Assembly (NCBI GenBank): GCA_009760885.1
Contig: CM019697.1
Coordinates: 28,946,710 to 29,010,709, forward strand
Length of the DNA: 64,000 nt
Origin: Achatina immaculata
Lineage: Eukaryota; Mollusca; Gastropoda; Stylommatophora; Achatinidae
Direction: 5' to 3'
In this document: piece after piece, positions 63,231-64,000 of the stretch
Layout of the letters: each line of letters starts with the position of its first letter
How positions within the stretch are numbered: position 1 is the first letter of the stretch
Notes under the pieces: model-generated
The model's database searches: none
The model's input: only the letters and a program-made list of their open reading frames with translations
Told to the model about the DNA's origin: nothing
Program-made: the position numbers and the translations under genes

Positions 63231-64000
63231 ATCACAGTTTCTTAGTTTCCACAGCAGACCTTTTTTCCATACTTTATCAAAGGCTTTCTTTAGGTCTAGC
63301 CACGCTGCTAGTACAAGGTTTTTCTCTTGAAATGCATCCTCAGTCTCTTGAGAGAGTTAGGTCACTTGATCTTCTGTACTGTAGTACTGCCGAAATCCTG
63401 CTTGTTGTGGAACAAGAAGGTTTTCACTTTCTAGGTACCATTTTAGCCTCAGGTCAATGATGCGTTCCATCGTTTTGCATAGGCAGCTAGTGAGACTGAT
63501 TGGCCTGTAGCTGGAGGCTGTATCACTATTTTTCCCTGGCTTTAGCAGTGGTACCATGCTTGCTTCCTTCCAGATTTGAGGTAACTTACCTGTGCTCCAG
63601 CACACAGTTTATGGACTCTGTTTTCTCTCTCCAACTTTCCCGTCTGGCTTGCAGCTTGGCTCTCTGAAATTTGGCCTTAGAATGTTGGTAATTATTGTAG
63701 TGTTCTTGGCATGGTCTATTTTCTGCTTGCTTTCGAGCTGCTTCCACGTCATCATGGAGTTTTCCCAGCTCACTAGACCAGTATGGTTTATAGTCCTTGC
63801 GAGCTCCTCTGGGAATGGTTTCATGAGCGGCCTGAAGGATACAAGCATTGAATTCCTTCACTATGCTGTTAATATCCTTACCTTCTAAGGACAGCTGTCC
63901 CACCAGGATACCTGTACGATGTCTGTACATTGTCCAGTTTGCTTTTTTATAGTTCCATCTGGGGAGAGGGCTACTGGTGTTAAGGAGTTCATTTTCTACT

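Larger units (their letters stand above)
61340..64000 (-). mobile_element. L-E I-clade-like LINE with RNase H, 3' complete, runs off the window
   Basis: Minus strand: linker (63586-63930), RT finger (63357-63605, LLKPGKNSDTASSYRPISLT), RT palm (62847-63230), thumb and RNase H (61384-62943), then a GAAGAAGAAGAAG tail on the minus strand at 61350-61362. Compared with 3856-6374 this copy lacks about 390 bp between the linker and the finger (junction near 63605). Frames are broken near 62900, 63300 and 63605. Confidence 0.92.

Noticed and set aside
1..64000. A bacterial or phage defence system or operon
   Set aside because: Spliced exons, SINEs, LINEs and a CHMP6 gene show this is animal nuclear DNA. 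No prokaryotic gene cluster is present.

Overview
This is a piece of an animal nuclear genome. It holds parts of two ordinary, intron-rich host genes embedded in dense, often nested, mostly decayed transposable elements. GT-AG introns, tRNA-headed SINEs, LINEs of several clades, a Penelope-like element with a GIY-YIG domain, a pogo/Tigger relic and a piggyBac-type TTAA element all indicate a metazoan. The mix suggests an invertebrate, possibly a mollusc or another lophotrochozoan, but the sequence alone does not fix the species.

Host genes. (1) Minus strand: the first four coding exons of an MFSD11/UNC93-like membrane protein (18089 down to 2879; the rest lies beyond position 1). (2) Plus strand: a complete eight-exon CHMP6 (ESCRT-III, Vps20) gene, 21763-60846, 206 codons spread over 39 kb. 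The two genes diverge from a region of about 3.7 kb (18090-21762). Almost everything else is repeat sequence inside introns.

Repeat families. I give working names. Most are RTE-like LINEs with an AP-endonuclease (EN) followed by reverse transcriptase (RT), and they differ in their 3' tails: L-A (GATGTAA-type tail), L-B (GAATGAATG tail), L-C (AG tail), L-D (TGATGA tail), L-D2 (relative of L-D), L-G, and L-I (headed by a U2 snRNA-like sequence). L-E is an I-clade-like LINE with RNase H and a GAA-type tail. L-H is CR1-like with an ATTC tail.

Layout. 1-18100: MFSD11 introns holding L-D2, a 34-bp minisatellite, L-E, L-I, L-G with an L-D insert, L-A, and an L-D2 copy split by three younger insertions. 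18100-21762: divergent intergenic region with LINE 3' ends and a piggyBac-type element. 21763-32780: CHMP6 intron 1 with L-B, Tigger, L-C, and an L-A copy that contains L-D and a Penelope-like element, itself containing L-H, itself containing a short L-A end. 32780-40080: exons 2-5 with L-A, L-B, L-H and SINEs. 40080-56870: the 16.8-kb intron 5 with a TTAA element, many LINE pieces, an almost complete L-D, and an L-B copy with a 684-codon open frame. 56871-60846: exons 6-8. 61340-64000: an L-E copy with RNase H running off the window.

The main points of interest are the U2-headed LINE, the short internally deleted LINE derivatives flanked by target-site duplications (TSDs), the Penelope-like insertion with inverted ends, and the insertion order that can be read from at least ten TSD pairs.
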